This document shows positions 1 to 5,426 of a stretch of 9,444 nt of DNA, piece after piece. Every line of letters begins with the position of its first letter. The first letter of the stretch is position 1. A program made the position numbers and the translations under genes. This DNA is from Chloroflexota bacterium (GTDB lineage: Bacteria > Chloroflexota > Dehalococcoidia > Dehalococcoidales > Fen-1064): positions 6,049 through 15,492 of the forward strand of contig JAPLHG010000093.1 of assembly GCA_026389745.1 (NCBI GenBank), written 5' to 3'. The notes beneath the pieces are model-generated. The model was not told the DNA's origin. It saw only the letters and a list, made by a program, of their open reading frames with translations, and did not search any database.

Positions 1-368
1 TACTAGTAGGCGGTTGGGTGTGGGGTACCACATTACCGATGCATGACCCGCTCTACCGTCATGCGATTACTGCGACCCAGGCGGCTATCGTAATATCTCA
101 GATTTTTAATAGTTTCGCGGTCCGCACTTCGCTTGATTCGGTGTTCAAAAAAGGGTTGTTCTCTAATCGGTGGTTATTAATGGCGCAGGTTGTGTCCGTA
201 TTCCTGATTGTCTTCATCAGCTATGCCCATCCACTTCAGGATATTTTTAATACGGCACCATTAACTGTGTTAGACTGGGCTATCGTTATCGGCTTTGGTG
301 CTCTTTTATTTGGTGCTGAAGAAGTCCGTAAGGCTGTTTTACGGACTCGTAGTAAGCGCCGTGCTTAA
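1..368 (+). CDS. P-type cation-transporting ATPase, C-terminal fragment (partial, 5' end outside window)
   Basis: The frame is open from the left edge (codons from position 3, reading LVGGWVWGTTLP) to the TAA at 366-368, so this is the tail of a longer gene and the GTG at 18 is not its start. The visible residues match the C-terminal membrane domain of P2-type (Ca2+/Na+-type) ATPases: an ATQAAIVISQIFNSFAVR segment, then KKGLFSNRWLL, a hydrophobic helix (MAQVVSVFLIVFISYA), PLQDIFNTAPLTVLDW, a final helix, and the family-typical EEVRKAVLR end. These enzymes sit in the cytoplasmic membrane and use ATP to move cations. The ion cannot be assigned because the core helices and the phosphorylation domain lie outside the window. 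The next gene starts 13 nt downstream, which suggests cotranscription with two TrkA-type K+ regulators. Family assignment is firm; the substrate is unknown. Confidence 0.88.
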   Translation, partial: LVGGWVWGTTLPMHDPLYRHAITATQAAIVISQIFNSFAVRTSLDSVFKKGLFSNRWLLMAQVVSVFLIVFISYAHPLQDIFNTAPLTVLDWAIVIGFGALLFGAEEVRKAVLRTRSKRRA

Positions 369-381
369 TAAGGAGGGGAGT

Positions 382-1035
382 ATGAATATTATTATTATCG
401 GATGCGGACGAGTAGGAGCGCGGCTTGCTTCACTATTGAGCAGCTCGGGTCACTCAGTTGTGGTGATTGATAAAAACCCCGAGGCTTTTGAGCGGTTGGA
501 GCGTTCCTTCAAAGGTAAAACTATAGAGGGGGTGGGTTTCGACCGCAAAACGCTGATTGAGGCGGGGATTGAGCACGCCGACGCTCTTGCCGCCGTGACT
601 AACGGCGATAATTCAAATATCGTCGTGGCATCTGTCGCTGCGCAAGATTTTCATGTGCCTCGGGTGGTAGCACGTATTAATGACCCGGTCAGGGCGGAGA
701 TATTCCCCAAGCTGGGAATTACTACAATATCATCGACTCTCTGGACATCAGGGCGTATCTTTGAATATTTGGTATCCCCTGAATTACACAATGTTTTCAG
801 TGTCGGTAGTGCCGGTGTTCAACTCTATGAATTTGAAGTGCAAAACGTATTAGTGGACCGTAATGTGCAGGACCTCAATGTGGCCAATGAAATACGAGTA
901 GTTGCCATCACCCGTGAAGGTGTCGGCTTCATCCCTGTTCTCGGTTCTGTTTTCAAGCGGCGCGATAGAGTCTTAGTTGCCGTAGATACAAGGTCGATTG
1001 ATAAGCTAAAAGCAATGCTGGGGCTATCGAACTGA
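382..1035 (+). CDS. TrkA-like K+ uptake regulator, TrkA-N plus TrkA-C domains
   Basis: Protein of 217 residues. Residues 1-130 form a Rossmann-type TrkA-N (RCK/KTN) domain: MNIIIIGCGRVG gives the GxGxxG dinucleotide loop (G7, G9, G12), and the acidic residue ending strand 2 is D30 in VVVIDKN, as in NAD(H) binders. Residues from about 135 to 217 look like a TrkA-C ligand-binding domain (VQNLVDRNVQDL-like start, ending RDRVLVAVDTRSIDKL). Such proteins are cytoplasmic gating subunits of Trk/Ktr potassium transporters that respond to nucleotides. I chose the ATG at 382 because AGGAGGGG (371-378) lies just before it and it gives the canonical N terminus; the frame stays open further upstream, but only across the ATPase gene. 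It lies between the ATPase and a second TrkA gene. No TrkH/KtrB membrane subunit is in the window, so its partner is unknown. Confidence 0.9.
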   Translation: MNIIIIGCGRVGARLASLLSSSGHSVVVIDKNPEAFERLERSFKGKTIEGVGFDRKTLIEAGIEHADALAAVTNGDNSNIVVASVAAQDFHVPRVVARINDPVRAEIFPKLGITTISSTLWTSGRIFEYLVSPELHNVFSVGSAGVQLYEFEVQNVLVDRNVQDLNVANEIRVVAITREGVGFIPVLGSVFKRRDRVLVAVDTRSIDKLKAMLGLSN

Positions 1036-1056
1036 TATTGGAGGAGGGCAGTAAAT

Positions 1057-1491
1057 ATGCAACCTTTATCAATACTGATTATTGGAGTCGGTAAATTAGG
1101 GCAGGAAAGCGGGCAGAGATTGATAGCTGCCGGTCACCGCCTGACTTTTGTAGAGAAGGACCATCAATTAGCGCAAAATGCCAGGGAAATTTTTGGCAAT
1201 CGGATATTTTTAGGCGATGGTTGCGACCCTAAAGTCCTTGAGCAAGCGGGAATTAGTACTGCTCAAGTTATCATCGCTGCCACCGGGGATGATGAAGATA
1301 ACTTGATTATTGCGGAACTCGCGCATCATATTTACGCGGTTCAGAGTGTATTAACCCGCGTCAACCGTCCGGAAAATCAATGGCTCTTCACAGCTCATCG
1401 TGGAGTTGATAGTGCCTTTTGTCCTGTTTCCATGGCAGCGGACTTTATTAAAGCGGAAATCGATAAACAAGCCGATAAGATTCAGGGTTGA
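1057..1491 (+). CDS. Single-domain TrkA-N (RCK) protein
   Basis: Protein of 144 residues with only a TrkA-N Rossmann domain. The nucleotide loop is IIGVGKLG (G10, G12, G15), strand 2 ends with an acidic E33 (TFVEKD), and FLGDGCDPKVLEQAGI and VIIAATGDDEDNLI match the conserved middle of the family. The TrkA-C ligand domain present in the preceding gene is absent, so this resembles a half-length regulatory subunit. The start is supported by a strong GGAGGAGGG site at about 1039-1047. It follows the first TrkA gene by 21 nt. Tandem TrkA genes usually act as a pair on one K+ transporter, and the asymmetric domain content suggests a hetero-oligomeric ring; that is inference. The transporter itself is not in the window. 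Confidence 0.88.
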   Translation: MQPLSILIIGVGKLGQESGQRLIAAGHRLTFVEKDHQLAQNAREIFGNRIFLGDGCDPKVLEQAGISTAQVIIAATGDDEDNLIIAELAHHIYAVQSVLTRVNRPENQWLFTAHRGVDSAFCPVSMAADFIKAEIDKQADKIQG

Positions 1492-1526
1492 TAATAATTA
1501 CCAGCGATTTGTCTCCTGAGTCTCTG

Positions 1527-1540
1527 TTGACTTCGGTCAA
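1527..1540 (+). terminator. Short hairpin with TTCG loop downstream of the TrkA genes
   Basis: TTGAC-TTCG-GTCAA forms a 5-bp stem closed by the very stable C(UUCG)G tetraloop in RNA, 35 nt after the TrkA stop codon. No T-run follows, so it is at best a weak terminator or a 3'-end stabilising hairpin for the operon. Confidence 0.3.
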
Positions 1541-1822
1541 AGTGCAGATACATGGGCAATATGACCTGCCCCCAATAGCGATACCGGTTGTCCCCAAGTT
1601 ATCTTAGGAACTAAATGATCTTGGGAATAGTTCCAATATCTGGTTGAGCATTCTGGAAGATTTTAGTAAATCGCTCAACCCATGAGTCTATGCTGATAAC
1701 AGCGATTCCGGAAGGTAAAACTAGTTGGGTATTGTGAGATGGAGTAGGGTTGAAATCACACCTTCAATATTATCAGCGGGGCTCTATCCGGTGTTAGTTT
1801 AGAGTTCAACTCTCCCTGAAAC

Positions 1823-1834
1823 ACGATATATCGT
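1823..1834. promoter_or_regulatory. 12-bp perfect palindrome ACGATATATCGT, possible operator
   Basis: ACGATATATCGT is its own reverse complement and lies about 70 nt before the broken methyltransferase reading frame. Its size and AT-rich centre resemble dimeric repressor sites. No regulator can be matched to it, and a chance palindrome of this length is not negligible. Confidence 0.25.
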
Positions 1835-1902
1835 AAAATGGCTGAGTAGTTACATTGAACCTAAAGCATCTCAGCCCTTCGGATTACATGATATGATGTG
1901 AC

Positions 1903-2488
1903 ATGATGTTAATTTTCGATTATTCGACTTTGATAGACCCTTTGTTAAGGGGCATCAGAAAGCGTATACCCGCATTCTCCGGTATGAAGCCAGGAGACAA
2001 AGTAATCGATGTTTGCTGCGGAACGGGAGCACAAGTTCTTGAGTACGGGCGATGTCGACCCGGGCATGCTCAAAATAGCTACAAGAAACATGATGAGACA
2101 GAAGGCGATAAATGTCTCCTTTCAACTTGCCGATGCAACCAATTTGCCTTTTCCGGATGGTTTCTTTGACTACGCGTCAGTATCGCTGGGATTACATGAT
2201 AAGGAAAAGCAAATTCGATACCAAATCATCTCTGAGATGAAAAGGGTTACCAGGGAAGATGGAGCGCTTATACTCATTGATTTCAATGCTCCGCTACCAG
2301 GAAATGTGTGGTCTCTGATTGCGAGAACCGTAGAATCTTTCGTTGGCGGGACGCACTATCAGAGCTTCAAGGAGTATATCGCGAATAATGGGCTTGAGGG
2401 TATAATTAAAAATCACGGTCTGCGGGAAAAAGATAGAACTAGTCTTATGAATGGGCTGCTAACGGCTACGAAAGTGGAAATTGGTTAA
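1903..2488 (+). pseudogene. Broken class I SAM-dependent methyltransferase (UbiE/Methyltransf_11 type)
   Basis: Two frames together make one recognisable methyltransferase. The first, from ATG 1903, gives an N-terminal part (FDYSTLIDPLLRGIRKR) and motif I, VIDVCCGTGAQVLEYG, which binds S-adenosylmethionine. The second frame takes over near 2045-2060 with DVDPGMLKIA, then ADATNLPFPDGFFDYASVSLGLHD (motifs II/III), EMKRVTREDGALILIDF and a C-terminal region ending at TAA 2486-2488. Between EYG and DVDPGML a normal protein has roughly ten more residues ending the second strand, so the simplest explanation is a deletion of 3n+2 nt that also shifts the frame. The first frame on its own runs into a stop at 2169. 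No clear ribosome binding site precedes 1903. The alternative is a sequencing or assembly error, but the missing residues argue for a true deletion. The original substrate is unknown. Confidence 0.75.
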
Positions 2489-2518
2489 GCTTACTCCAGT
2501 TATCCTCATTTGGTCGGG

Positions 2519-2547
2519 TTGACATTGTTTCGTTTTTATAATACGAT
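2519..2547 (+). promoter_or_regulatory. Sigma70-type promoter of the DUF134-NifX gene
   Basis: A perfect -35 box TTGACA (2519-2524), a 17-nt spacer, and a -10 box TACGAT (2542-2547, four of six consensus bases). Transcription would start at about 2553-2555, inside the 24-bp palindrome, roughly 40 nt before the ATG at 2593. A perfect TATAAT at 2537-2542 is only 12 nt from the -35 box, so it is the less likely partner. Confidence 0.65.
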
Positions 2548-2571
2548 AGTTATGAGCATATGCTCATAACT
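2548..2571. promoter_or_regulatory. 24-bp perfect palindrome, likely operator
   Basis: AGTTATGAGCAT is followed immediately by its exact reverse complement ATGCTCATAACT, with no mismatch and no spacer. It begins one base after the -10 box and covers the expected transcription start, where a bound dimer would block RNA polymerase. As RNA it has no hairpin loop, which favours a protein-binding DNA site over a terminator. The gene it precedes encodes a DUF134 helix-turn-helix protein, so autoregulation is the simplest idea; that is inference. Confidence 0.7.
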
Positions 2572-2592
2572 TAATGATATTGAGGAGTGCAG

Positions 2593-3354
2593 ATGCCGCG
2601 TCCGATAAAATGCCGCCGGGTTGCGTTCCTCCCCGGAATAACATATTTCAAACCCGCTGGGATTCCTTTACGGGAACTGGAAGAGAACCTTCTAACCATA
2701 GATGAAATCGAATCCATCCGTCTCAGAGATATCGAAGATTTGGACCAAGAACAGTGTGCGGTTAAGATGGATATTTCCCGGGCTACTTTCCAAAGGATAC
2801 TTGGATCGGCGAGGAGAAAAATCGCCGATGCTCTTCTCAACGGAAAAGCCATCAAAATACAAGGTGGCGCCTTTGAGGTAACATCTCTTCGCTGTAAGTG
2901 TTTGAACGGTTGTGATAACACCACGCGAGTAAATAATAATGAAGGAGTACAATATATGAAAATTGCCGTAGTAACAGATGACGGAACTACAATCTGCCAG
3001 CATTTCGGACGGGCTCTATATTACTCTGTTGTCACCGTAGATAATGGTAAAGTTGTGAGCAAAGAGCAGAGGAACAAAGCGGGGCATCACATCGCTGGAG
3101 ATCAACATGCTTCTCACGCCTCGCATGGGGAAAAGCACGGATTTGATGCTAATGCGCAGGCAAGCCATGCCGGTATGATGGCAAACATCACTGATTGCCA
3201 ATTATTAATTGCCGGGGGTATGGGCTGGGGAGCGCAAGAGAGTTTAAAACGCGCCGGTATTACCGTGCATATGACCGATGTTAATAATATCGATGAAGCG
3301 ATCCAACTCTATATACAGGGTAAACTTCCCAACCTGCAAGAGCGGCTACACTAG
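2593..3354 (+). CDS. DUF134 (UPF0251) helix-turn-helix domain fused to a NifX-like dinitrogenase-cofactor domain with His-rich insert
   Basis: A 253-residue two-domain protein. Residues 1-107 match DUF134/UPF0251: MPRPIKCRRV start, a sigma-region-4-like helix-turn-helix (LDQEQCAVKMDISRATFQRI, about 50-69), and a cysteine cluster C101-x-C103-x3-C107. From residue 122 (MKIAVVTDDG) it matches the NifX/NifB C-terminal family (PF02579), which binds iron-molybdenum or iron-sulfur clusters: DGTTICQHFGRA, then CQLLIAGGMGWGAQESLKRAGI. Between these NifX parts lies an insert with seven His (residues about 165-192). ATG 2593 is preferred over GTG 2587 because GAGGAG (2582-2587) sits 5 nt before it and it gives the usual MPRP start. 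The frame is open across the junction, yet AAGGAG (2942-2947) lies 8 nt before ATG 2956, so a separate NifX-like product is possible. No nitrogenase gene is nearby; a metal- or cluster-responsive regulator is an inference. Confidence 0.85.
   Translation: MPRPIKCRRVAFLPGITYFKPAGIPLRELEENLLTIDEIESIRLRDIEDLDQEQCAVKMDISRATFQRILGSARRKIADALLNGKAIKIQGGAFEVTSLRCKCLNGCDNTTRVNNNEGVQYMKIAVVTDDGTTICQHFGRALYYSVVTVDNGKVVSKEQRNKAGHHIAGDQHASHASHGEKHGFDANAQASHAGMMANITDCQLLIAGGMGWGAQESLKRAGITVHMTDVNNIDEAIQLYIQGKLPNLQERLH
2942..2958 (+). promoter_or_regulatory. Internal ribosome binding site and in-frame ATG at the domain junction
   Basis: AAGGAG at 2942-2947 is followed after 8 nt by ATG 2956-2958, exactly where the NifX-like domain begins (MKIAVV). 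The preceding linker codes for RVNNNEGVQY and has stops in the other frames only. This could let the NifX-like domain be made alone, or it could be a relic of two genes fused by loss of a stop. Confidence 0.5.
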
Positions 3355-3805
3355 AAAGTAGAGATTTGAGGAACCGCTATCATAGCGTAATGATATAAGT
3401 CTGGCTGTCGACCCACTCTAAGGAAAAGGCTGCCTCTTTCGTAGATTGGGTTATTAGTTCTTGGAATATCGGTCACACCGTAAGAACTAGATTAGCGCTT
3501 GAGCCCTAGAACTAACAAGTGTGCCAAATGGCAGTGAGCCCGAACATATGGTTGTGCAAATAAAATCCAATGGGGAGTAGTCTGCCCTTTTGGCCCCTCA
3601 GCAGTAGGCCGATATTCTTCCTGTCTATCACCGCCGCCGTTTTCAAAAATCTGCGTAAAACAGTCAAACTCCAGGTTTTTCCGCTATTTCCCAAACAATT
3701 TTTTTATTACGTATTTCAACATTACGACTGGAACCATAGCTGGATCAAGAACTAACTGATGAGTCTGGCCGTGAAACTCTCTCAATTCGTAGTTGTCATT
3801 TTCCA
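3355..3805. other. Gene-free interval between convergent genes
   Basis: These 451 nt separate the ends of the DUF134-NifX gene and tatC. I see no supported gene. Contents are a small inverted repeat CGCTAT-C-ATAGCG (3375-3387), a compound hairpin (3455-3489), an inverted repeat TGCCA-AA-TGGCA (3522-3533), the word AGAACTAAC twice (3509 and 3749), and a T-run at about 3699-3705 with no stem directly before it. No standard intrinsic terminator is evident for either gene. Confidence 0.5.
3455..3489 (+). terminator. Compound hairpin, possible bidirectional transcription end signal
   Basis: The outer stem TAGTTCTT (3455-3462) pairs perfectly with AAGAACTA (3482-3489). Inside it CGGT-CAC-ACCG (3470-3480) forms a second stem, with a one-sided internal loop of 7 nt on the 5' side and 1 nt on the 3' side. 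It lies about 100 nt after the DUF134-NifX stop. There is no T-run, so a terminator role is uncertain; a structured RNA or a protein site is equally possible. Confidence 0.3.
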
Positions 3806-4546
3806 TCAAGCCGATAATCCCGTATCCTGAGCCTTTTTCTTCCTCTTCTCCATCAACCAGGCAATCAGGATACTCAGTTCGAACAGAGCAATCAGTGTTC
3901 CGGCGACGATGGTCTGGTTGACGGCATCCGGCGTGGGGGTAATTACGGCTGATACAATGAAAGCGACAATGATAATAATTTTCTGTTTGTTTGCTAGCCA
4001 GCGTGAGGAAATGACGCCGATACGGGCAAGGAAAGCCACCACTACCGGCATCTCAAAAAGCAACCCGATGATGAGTAATAGGCCGATGACGAAGTTGACA
4101 TAATTACTCAAACGTGGTTGGATAAGGGCAACATTGGAGCCGAAATGCAGCAAAAAACGGGTTGCCGGTGGGATGAGGAATCTATAGCCGAAGTAAATTC
4201 CCCCGAAGAACATAATGAGTACCCACGGCAGGATGAGCAGAACCCATTTCTTTTCGCGGGAGGTGAGTGCCGGCATCACGAACATCAGGGCGTTGTACAT
4301 AATGACGGGCATTGCCGCGATGATGCCGACAATAAAACATACCTTCATGTAGGTGGAGAAAGCCTCGGTGACCTCGATGAAAATAAATTGGACATTGCCG
4401 GCGGGGACTTTTAAGAGGTTAATAATCTGGTCAGCGAAAAAGAATGAAGCCGCAGTTGTGATGACAACAGCAATTAAACTCCAGAGGACCCGTTTCCGCA
4501 GTTCACGGAGATGCCCAAGGATGCTTTGGTTTTTGGTTTCATTCAT
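3806..4546 (-). CDS. tatC: Twin-arginine translocase subunit TatC
   Basis: Protein of 246 residues, the usual TatC length, with six hydrophobic segments. It is the Tat receptor in the cytoplasmic membrane that recognises the twin-arginine signal of folded exoproteins. Family marks are HLRELRKRV (residues 12-20, including conserved E15), the first periplasmic region, PVIMYNALMFVMPALTSREKK (80-100), FGGIYFGYRFLIPPATRF (114-131), GLLFEMPVVV (161-170, with E165), and the AVITPTPDAVNQ loop (200-211). The tail is basic (EKRKKK). It is the last gene of a leftward tatA-tatB-tatC group, 55 nt after tatB. No clear Shine-Dalgarno site precedes the ATG at 4546, so its translation may be weak or helped by upstream translation. 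Its likely local client is the hydrogenase small subunit encoded divergently. Confidence 0.95.
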   Translation of the reverse strand: MNETKNQSILGHLRELRKRVLWSLIAVVITTAASFFFADQIINLLKVPAGNVQFIFIEVTEAFSTYMKVCFIVGIIAAMPVIMYNALMFVMPALTSREKKWVLLILPWVLIMFFGGIYFGYRFLIPPATRFLLHFGSNVALIQPRLSNYVNFVIGLLLIIGLLFEMPVVVAFLARIGVISSRWLANKQKIIIIVAFIVSAVITPTPDAVNQTIVAGTLIALFELSILIAWLMEKRKKKAQDTGLSA

Positions 4547-4601
4547 ATCTTATGCTGATAAATCCGTGCAGGTGGGAATTCCTTTTGCGGGTAGATGGGT
4601 A

Positions 4602-4826
4602 TTATGATTTTTTGGCTGGTTTGGAGGTATTAATTTCCTTTCTCTTTTCCTCTTCCAATTCCTTTTCAAGATTGGCCGTCAGGTCCGTAGAGGCTTTTCT
4701 GATATTGCGTGTTACCCTGCCAAGAATCTTGCCGAACTCGACAATCTTGTTGGGACCGATGACAATGATGGCAACCAGCAGTACCATCAGGATTTCTTGC
4801 GTGCCAACTTGCGACAGAAAGTCCAT
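4602..4826 (-). CDS. tatB: Sec-independent translocase TatA/TatB-family protein, TatB-like
   Basis: A 74-residue protein with the TatA/B plan: a short N-terminal periplasmic end, one membrane helix (EILMVLLVAIIVIG), a hinge IGPNKIVEFGKILG, an amphipathic helix, and a charged Lys/Glu-rich tail ending PAKKS. The Gly-Pro at the hinge is the TatB signature, whereas TatA has Phe-Gly there, so I call it TatB-like; in Gram-positive-type systems such a protein may still act as TatA. The start ATG at 4826 is chosen over the in-frame ATG at 4862 because a strong purine site (complement of 4831-4841) lies 4 nt before it, and the upstream extension is not family-like. It sits 70 nt after tatA and 55 nt before tatC. 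Confidence 0.85.
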   Translation of the reverse strand: MDFLSQVGTQEILMVLLVAIIVIGPNKIVEFGKILGRVTRNIRKASTDLTANLEKELEEEKRKEINTSKPAKKS

Positions 4827-4896
4827 TATTCCCTCTCCCCCGGCCGTTTCCTGCGACAACATACAAAGGTTGAACTAGGCTCTATTTGTCTGTCGT

Positions 4897-5112
4897 CTAG
4901 CTGGCTGTCTTCTTGGACTTGGCTACTTTCTTGTCACTGGCTTTCTTGGTAGCTGGTTCTTCCTCTTCGTCTAAGCCAGCCTGGCTCTTCTTAAAGGCGT
5001 GGATTGCTTTACCCATTGCCGCGCCGACCTGCGGCAGTTTGCCTACGCCGAAGAAAATGAAGATGATAACGAGGATGAGGATTATTTCTGGCAGGCCAAT
5101 ACTTTTAAACAT
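4897..5112 (-). CDS. tatA: Twin-arginine translocase pore-forming subunit TatA
   Basis: A 71-residue protein. Residues 1-22 hold the single membrane helix (LPEIILILVIIFIFFG), then the TatA hinge FFGVGKLPQVG with the conserved Phe-Gly and Leu-Pro, an amphipathic helix (AAMGKAIHAFKKSQAG), an acidic patch DEEEE, and a lysine-rich tail. TatA protomers assemble on demand to pass folded proteins across the membrane. GGAGGT (complement of 5121-5126) lies 8 nt before the ATG. It is the first gene of the leftward tat group and has its own strong promoter in the region shared with the hydrogenase operon. Confidence 0.93.
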   Translation of the reverse strand: MFKSIGLPEIILILVIIFIFFGVGKLPQVGAAMGKAIHAFKKSQAGLDEEEEPATKKASDKKVAKSKKTAS

Positions 5113-5159
5113 CCCTAGCCACCTCCCTGGTAGATTGTGCCCTTATTATAAACCTCTTA

Positions 5160-5174
5160 GTAGCTTTTAGCTAC
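5160..5174. promoter_or_regulatory. Inverted repeat GTAGCT-TTT-AGCTAC at the tat transcription start
   Basis: Perfect 6-bp arms around a TTT centre, lying just downstream of the tat -10 box and across the expected start point. The position suits a repressor site; as RNA it would also be a small hairpin in the tatA leader. Confidence 0.4.
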
Positions 5175-5185
5175 ACACAAATATA
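5169..5185. repeat. Direct repeat copy 1, AGCTACACACAAATATA
   Basis: Nearly identical to 5409-5426 (AGCTACAGACAAACTATA): one substitution and one inserted C. This copy covers the tat -10 box and start, while the other lies in the leader of the hydrogenase operon. The pair could be a shared site for one regulator of both divergent units. Confidence 0.4.
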
Positions 5186-5209
5186 GGTTAAACCGGCGGA
5201 TGGTGTCAA
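5180..5209 (-). promoter_or_regulatory. Sigma70-type promoter for the tatABC genes
   Basis: On the minus strand a perfect -35 box TTGACA (complement of 5204-5209) is separated by 18 nt from TATATT (complement of 5180-5185), five of six matches to the -10 consensus. Start would be near 5173, giving a leader of about 60 nt before tatA. Confidence 0.7.
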
Positions 5210-5333
5210 GTTCGGAAGGACGCCTTATTAGCAGAGTTGATGGTCTTTTTCCTGTCCCCTCCGGCTTTTTGAGAATGCTTTTATGGTACATCAGAGGTAT
5301 GCGCCAGAGATATACAATTCGGCAGCAAGCGCT

Positions 5334-5374
5334 GTGCCACAAGTCTTGCGGCACTAATAATTTTATGTTACAAT
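5334..5374 (+). promoter_or_regulatory. Probable hydrogenase operon promoter with overlapping palindrome
   Basis: TACAAT (5369-5374) matches five of six -10 bases, and TTGCGG (5346-5351) 17 nt upstream is a poor -35 box. The poor -35 box lies inside a 21-bp near-palindrome (5334-5354; arms GTGCCACAAG and CTTGCGGCAC, nine of ten pairs, central T). A weak -35 overlapped by a dyad is typical of activator-dependent promoters. Alternatively, if transcription starts further upstream, the dyad followed by TAATAATTTTA could act as an attenuator. Confidence 0.4.
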
Positions 5375-5408
5375 TGGCGGAATCGTGGAAAGGTTCTATC
5401 TGCATTAA

Positions 5409-5426
5409 AGCTACAGACAAACTATA
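5409..5426. repeat. Direct repeat copy 2, AGCTACAGACAAACTATA
   Basis: Second copy of the motif found at the tat promoter (5169-5185), here 20-37 nt before the hydrogenase small-subunit ATG and same orientation on the + strand. In this location it would be in the transcribed leader if the promoter at 5346-5374 is used. Confidence 0.4.

Larger units (their letters stand above)
1492..1902. other. Gene-free interval with several inverted repeats
   Basis: I find no convincing gene on either strand in these 411 nt. Visible structures are a c(TTCG)g tetraloop hairpin (1527-1540), an 8-bp inverted repeat GGTTGAGC/GCTCAACC (1642-1649 and 1673-1680), a 12-bp palindrome (1823-1834), and a 7-bp inverted repeat GGCTGAG/CTCAGCC (1840-1846 and 1870-1876). 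It lies between the K+ regulator operon and a broken methyltransferase, so part of it may be decayed coding sequence, but I could not recognise a parent gene. Confidence 0.5.

Noticed and set aside
295..381. Upstream in-frame extension of the first TrkA gene
   Set aside because: It overlaps the ATPase coding sequence, has no ribosome binding site, and the ATG at 382 has a strong one plus the canonical MNIIIIGCGRVG start.
2537..2542. Perfect TATAAT as the -10 box
   Set aside because: Only 12 nt from the TTGACA box; TACGAT at 2542-2547 has the proper 17-nt spacing.
2571..3201. Open frames on the minus strand opposite the DUF134-NifX gene
   Set aside because: They are antisense to a clear conserved gene, lack family resemblance and cover its promoter and operator.
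3512..3694. Minus-strand frame of 60 codons in the gene-free interval
   Set aside because: No ribosome binding site, no recognisable motif, and composition like noncoding sequence; I could not link it to a transposase or any other family.
3699..3705. T-run as an intrinsic terminator for the DUF134-NifX gene
   Set aside because: No stable GC-rich stem lies directly before it, and it is about 345 nt from the stop codon.
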